Shown piece by piece: positions 59,195 to 62,352 of a stretch of DNA of 62,352 nucleotides. Below the pieces are notes generated by a model that worked only from the letters and a program-made list of their open reading frames with translations, was not told the origin of the DNA and searched no databases. The position numbers were made by a program, and so were the translations under genes. Origin of the DNA: MGBC131033 sp910585655 (GTDB lineage: Bacteria; Bacillota; Clostridia; Lachnospirales; Lachnospiraceae); assembly GCA_949502025.1 (NCBI GenBank), contig CATBCG010000058.1, positions 1-62,352 of the forward strand, read 5' to 3'. Position 1 is the first letter of the stretch; the number at the start of each line of letters is the position of its first letter.

Positions 59195-59776
59195 ATGCGG
59201 ATTGGAATGGGGTATGACGTGCATAAACTGGTGCTGGATCGAAAGTTGATCCTAGGAGGAGTGGAGATCCCCTATGAAAAGGGGCTGTTAGGTCATTCGG
59301 ATGCGGATGTGCTGGTACATGCCATAATGGACGCTCTCTTAGGCGCTGCGGCAGAAGGTGATATCGGCAGGCATTTTCCGGATACCGATCCGGCTTATAA
59401 AGGAATTTCCAGTCTGGAACTGCTGCGCCGGGTAGGAGATTTGTTGGAAGAAAAGCTGTATGTGATTGAGAATATTGACGCCACTATCGTTGCCCAAAAG
59501 CCAAAGCTGGCTTCCTATTTGCCGCAAATGGTAACACAAATAGAAGAAACATTGGGCTTAGAGCCAGGACAGGTAAACGTCAAAGCAACTACAGAGGAGG
59601 GGCTTGGCTTTACCGGTTCGGGAGAGGGGATTTCAGCTCAGGCGGTTGCCTTACTTCAGGAAATGATACGATCGGATCCAATGGAGCGTACCTTTTTTGA
59701 GACAGAAGGCGGCAGATGTGAGGGCTGCAGGGGATGTCACAGAGAAAATCAGAGAGAGAGCCAGGAAGATAAGTGA
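59195..59776 (+). CDS. ispF: 2-C-methyl-D-erythritol 2,4-cyclodiphosphate synthase with Cys-rich tail
   Basis: A 193-residue enzyme of the MEP isoprenoid pathway. GMGYDVHKL supplies metal-binding Asp and His, and HSDADVLVHAIMDALLG and ATTEEGLGFTGSGEGI are family signatures. The core ends near residue 158. About 34 further residues (FFETEGGRCEGCRGCHRENQ) are unusual, with three Cys and a His that could bind metal. AGGAGGT precedes ATG 59195. Confidence 0.92.
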   Translation: MRIGMGYDVHKLVLDRKLILGGVEIPYEKGLLGHSDADVLVHAIMDALLGAAAEGDIGRHFPDTDPAYKGISSLELLRRVGDLLEEKLYVIENIDATIVAQKPKLASYLPQMVTQIEETLGLEPGQVNVKATTEEGLGFTGSGEGISAQAVALLQEMIRSDPMERTFFETEGGRCEGCRGCHRENQRESQEDK

Positions 59777-59815
59777 AGAAAAAGCCATCCAGGCAGAGAA
59801 AAGGAGTGAAAAACG

Positions 59816-60865
59816 ATGGCAGATACCATTTATGAAATGAAGCTTTTACAAAAGGAAATCAGCGTAAAAGAGGAACAGGAGCTACGACGGCTTTGGCGGG
59901 AAGCGTTTGAGGACGAGGAAGCCTATTTGGATTTTTACCATCGTTATCATCTGCGCCGTAACCGGATTTGGACTTTGTGGGACGGAGAACGCTTAGTTGC
60001 CATGCTCCATGCGAATCCGTACCAGGTACAGGTCAATGGTACGCTGCTGCAAAGCTGTTTTATCGTAGGGATAGCGACAGACCGGCGCTATCGGCGCAAA
60101 GGCTGTATGGGACGGCTGATGAATACCGCGCTTCGGGCATTTCAGAAAGAAGGAATGGATTTTGTGTATCTGGTTCCGCAAAATGAATTGTCTTATCTGC
60201 CGTTCGGGTTTCAGACGGTAGGAGAACAGCATACTTGGAGACGCCCGATCCGACATGACGAGCTGATACGCTGGCAGGCAGAGGAAGGGGAACAGATGCT
60301 TCCGATGGGACTGCCTGGTTTGCCGGGAACCTTGAGCCTGCCGGAGTACCGGAAGCTGCCAGGAATCGTACCAGGCGGAGAGCAGTCTGAAAAACAGACG
60401 GAAGACATCTGGTGCAGAGAAACAGGCGGGCAGATCATACGGCAGCAGGAAGACCTTCCGGCAGAGATAAAACGGGAGCTGCCAGAGCAGGTGAATCTTC
60501 TGGAAGGAGAATTAGAGGGAGAAAGGCTGGCAGAATTTGCCAATCGTTGGCTGAAAGAACGAGCCGTATCTTTTACATGGAGAGACGCAGAGTATTATCA
60601 GAAAAGGGCAGCGGAATGTAAAGCGATGGATGGAAGCTTGTATGTATTGCAGGAAGACGGGCAGCTTTCCGGCGTGGCATCAATGGGCAGGAACGGGCAA
60701 TTTTGGATGCTCTATGATCCGGTGGGCGACGATATGCTAGAAGCCTTAGAGGAAAGCGACGAATGGGAACCTGTGCCGGAGCCAAAGAAAATCATGCTCA
60801 AATGGCTGGGAGAGAATAACCGGCTGGGGACGCTGCTGCCGTTTATTATGGAGGAGCTGAATTAG
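59816..60865 (+). CDS. GNAT family N-acetyltransferase (Eis-like)
   Basis: A 349-residue protein with an N-terminal GNAT domain: FIVGIATDRRYRRKGCMGRL is the acetyl-CoA pyrophosphate loop, and VYLVPQNELSYLPFGFQTVG follows. The second half (residues about 150-349) resembles the extra domains of Eis-type enzymes but is divergent. The acceptor is unknown. AAAGGAG precedes the ATG. Confidence 0.8.
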   Translation: MADTIYEMKLLQKEISVKEEQELRRLWREAFEDEEAYLDFYHRYHLRRNRIWTLWDGERLVAMLHANPYQVQVNGTLLQSCFIVGIATDRRYRRKGCMGRLMNTALRAFQKEGMDFVYLVPQNELSYLPFGFQTVGEQHTWRRPIRHDELIRWQAEEGEQMLPMGLPGLPGTLSLPEYRKLPGIVPGGEQSEKQTEDIWCRETGGQIIRQQEDLPAEIKRELPEQVNLLEGELEGERLAEFANRWLKERAVSFTWRDAEYYQKRAAECKAMDGSLYVLQEDGQLSGVASMGRNGQFWMLYDPVGDDMLEALEESDEWEPVPEPKKIMLKWLGENNRLGTLLPFIMEELN

Positions 60866-60882
60866 GAGAGAGGAGGCAGCTT

Positions 60883-62352
60883 ATGGGAAGATTGTTGGAC
60901 AGCAGGATACCGTTTGAAAGCTATCGCTTAATGACAGAGGAAACGTATTTTGTGGATAAGTCTATGCTGCTGCAGGAACTGATTCCCGCCTTTGGCGCGG
61001 CAGAGCGGTTTTACTGCATTACCCGTCCGAGGCGTTTTGGGAAAAGTGTGGCAGCGAATATGATAGCCGCCTTTTTTGGGAAAGCAGTAGATGCAAAAGC
61101 AATCTTTGATAAGCTTTTGATTTCTTCTTCGGAACACTATTTGGAACAGTTAAACCAGTATCATGTTGTTTATATAGATTTTAGTGAGCTTCCTAGGAAC
61201 TGCGCCAGCTATCAGCAATATATTGATGAGATTCAAAACGGAATCAATGAGGATTTGGCAGAAACATATCCGGAATGTAAGATTTCCATAGAAGGAAGTG
61301 TCTGGGGGAATTTCACGGAAATTTTTCAAAAAACAGGAGAAAAATTCCTCTTTGTGATGGACGAATGGGATGCAGTATTTTATCTGTCGTTTATGACGGA
61401 TGCTGACCGAGACGAATACCTGGGATTTTTAAAGCAACTGTTAAAGGGAAGGGTATACGTAGAATTTGCCTATATGACTGGTATCATGCCGATTGCAAAG
61501 TATTCAGATGGTTCGGAGTTAAATATGTTTGTAGAATACAATATGGCGACTTCCGTTCGGTTCAGTGAGTTTTTCGGTTTTCGGGAGGAAGAAGTAGACC
61601 AGTTGTTTGAACGATATCAGAACACTACCAGGAAGCCGATGATTGATCGGGCAGAGCTGCGGGAGTGGTACGATGGCTATGACACGGCAGGAGGAGAACG
61701 GCTGTACAATCCTCGTTCTGTCGTCTGTGCGCTGACGAATAACCAGTTGGGAAATTACTGGGTCAGTTCCGGGAGATATGATTCTGTGTTTTCCTATCTG
61801 AAACATAATGTGGCAGGAGTACGGGAGGATTTGGCGTTGTTGTTTGCCGGAGAGACGGTTCCTGCTACGATTCAGGAATATGCTGCGACCTCAATGCGTT
61901 TGGAGACAAGGGATGAGATCTATTCGGCTATGGTGATCTACGGGCTTTTGACGTATCGGGACGGTTTTGTGGGGATTCCGAACAAAGAACTGATGGACAG
62001 CTATGCCGCGATGTTAAAAAAAGAAAAATCTCTTGGTTATCTCTATCAACTGGCGAATGTTTCACGGAAAATGTTAGAGGCTACGTTGGAAGGCGATACG
62101 AAAACGATGGCGGAGCTGCTACAGTTTGCCCACAATACAGAATCGCCGATTTTTGCCTATAACAGTGAAATTGAACTGGCAGCTATCGTCAATCTGGTCT
62201 ATCTGTCAGCGCGTGACCAATACCGGGTAGAGAGGGAGGATAAGGCGGGAAAAGGCTACGTCGATTTTATTTTCTATCCGGAACGAAAGGGAGCCGATGC
62301 TTTTATTTTGGAGTTAAAAGCCGGAACCAGTGCAGAGGAAGCGACGCCGGAA
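60883..62352 (+). CDS. AAA-ATPase-like / PD-(D/E)XK nuclease-like protein, cut by window end
   Basis: 490 codons are visible and the frame runs off the window. The N-terminal domain starts LLDSRIPFESYRLMTEETYF, then VDKSMLLQELIP; ITRPRRFGKSV is a Walker-A-like motif and FLFVMDEWDAVF a Walker B. The C-terminal part has VDFIFYPERKGADAFILELK, the core of a PD-(D/E)XK fold. Such proteins are abundant in Lachnospiraceae and Bacteroidetes, often in many copies, with unknown role. AGGAGG lies 6 bases before the ATG. Confidence 0.85.
   Translation, partial: MGRLLDSRIPFESYRLMTEETYFVDKSMLLQELIPAFGAAERFYCITRPRRFGKSVAANMIAAFFGKAVDAKAIFDKLLISSSEHYLEQLNQYHVVYIDFSELPRNCASYQQYIDEIQNGINEDLAETYPECKISIEGSVWGNFTEIFQKTGEKFLFVMDEWDAVFYLSFMTDADRDEYLGFLKQLLKGRVYVEFAYMTGIMPIAKYSDGSELNMFVEYNMATSVRFSEFFGFREEEVDQLFERYQNTTRKPMIDRAELREWYDGYDTAGGERLYNPRSVVCALTNNQLGNYWVSSGRYDSVFSYLKHNVAGVREDLALLFAGETVPATIQEYAATSMRLETRDEIYSAMVIYGLLTYRDGFVGIPNKELMDSYAAMLKKEKSLGYLYQLANVSRKMLEATLEGDTKTMAELLQFAHNTESPIFAYNSEIELAAIVNLVYLSARDQYRVEREDKAGKGYVDFIFYPERKGADAFILELKAGTSAEEATPE

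Overview
The window looks like chromosome of a gut-type Lachnospiraceae (Clostridia). The reasons are an rnfCDGEAB operon, a spoIIID gene, SEC-C-type methionine aminopeptidase, strong GGAGG ribosome sites, SigA promoters often with a TG-extended -10 box, and moderate GC. All calls were made by eye, without database searches.

Left arm (1-13.7 kb): the 3' end of a group II intron sits on a dispersed repeat. Then come an ABC importer (lipoprotein, permease, ATPase) and a Zn/Mn ABC importer whose promoter lies inside the preceding terminator hairpin. They are followed by an AI-2E family exporter, map, a Cof-type HAD phosphatase, an RQC-minor DNA-binding protein, a GH13 alpha-glucosidase, a WYL regulator broken by an internal deletion, and a nucleotidyltransferase-like protein.

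Centre (13.7-26.3 kb), the main finding: spoIIID, the mother-cell sporulation regulator, is split after codon 38. A sigma-E-like promoter and the first 38 codons lie at 13.6-13.8 kb. The remaining 53 codons lie at 26126-26287 and join in frame to give a 91-residue SpoIIID. The 12,317-bp element between them is bounded by the 5-bp repeat TACAT and carries a large serine recombinase at its right edge. This is the architecture of a skin-type intervening element, but in spoIIID rather than sigK. The element carries two tandem XRE repressors with palindromic operators, two proteins of unknown function, and a mobilisation/replication module (MobC, relaxase, RepA-like initiator, DnaC-like ATPase). 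It also carries an RloA/RloB (AbiL-like) defence pair and an unknown membrane protein. The relaxase has an in-frame amber codon, the initiator a TGG-to-TGA-like truncation and a small protein an ATC start. Mobility genes therefore appear to be decaying, while recombinase and defence genes are intact. The recombinase stop codon is created by the attR junction; in the excised circle the protein would gain 18 residues.

Right arm (26.3-62.4 kb): a TetR regulator, the Rnf complex, a subtilase next to a FliD-like protein, and rpmG-secE-nusG-rplK-rplA ending in a terminator without rplJL. Next are a MATE transporter, a perfect 110-bp tandem duplication, a GH1 6-phospho-beta-glucosidase with a ROK kinase, a secreted transglutaminase-like/LRR protein, ppk1 coupled to a phosphofructokinase, cardiolipin synthase, trpS, asd, a NusG-II protein with a Gx transporter, a diacylglycerol-kinase-like enzyme, a Big_2 surface protein, tRNA-Val and tRNA-Met, ispF, an acetyltransferase and a truncated AAA/PD-(D/E)XK protein.

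A dispersed repeat starting TATGATAGGAAAGTTCTCC occurs five times, mostly directly after terminators.
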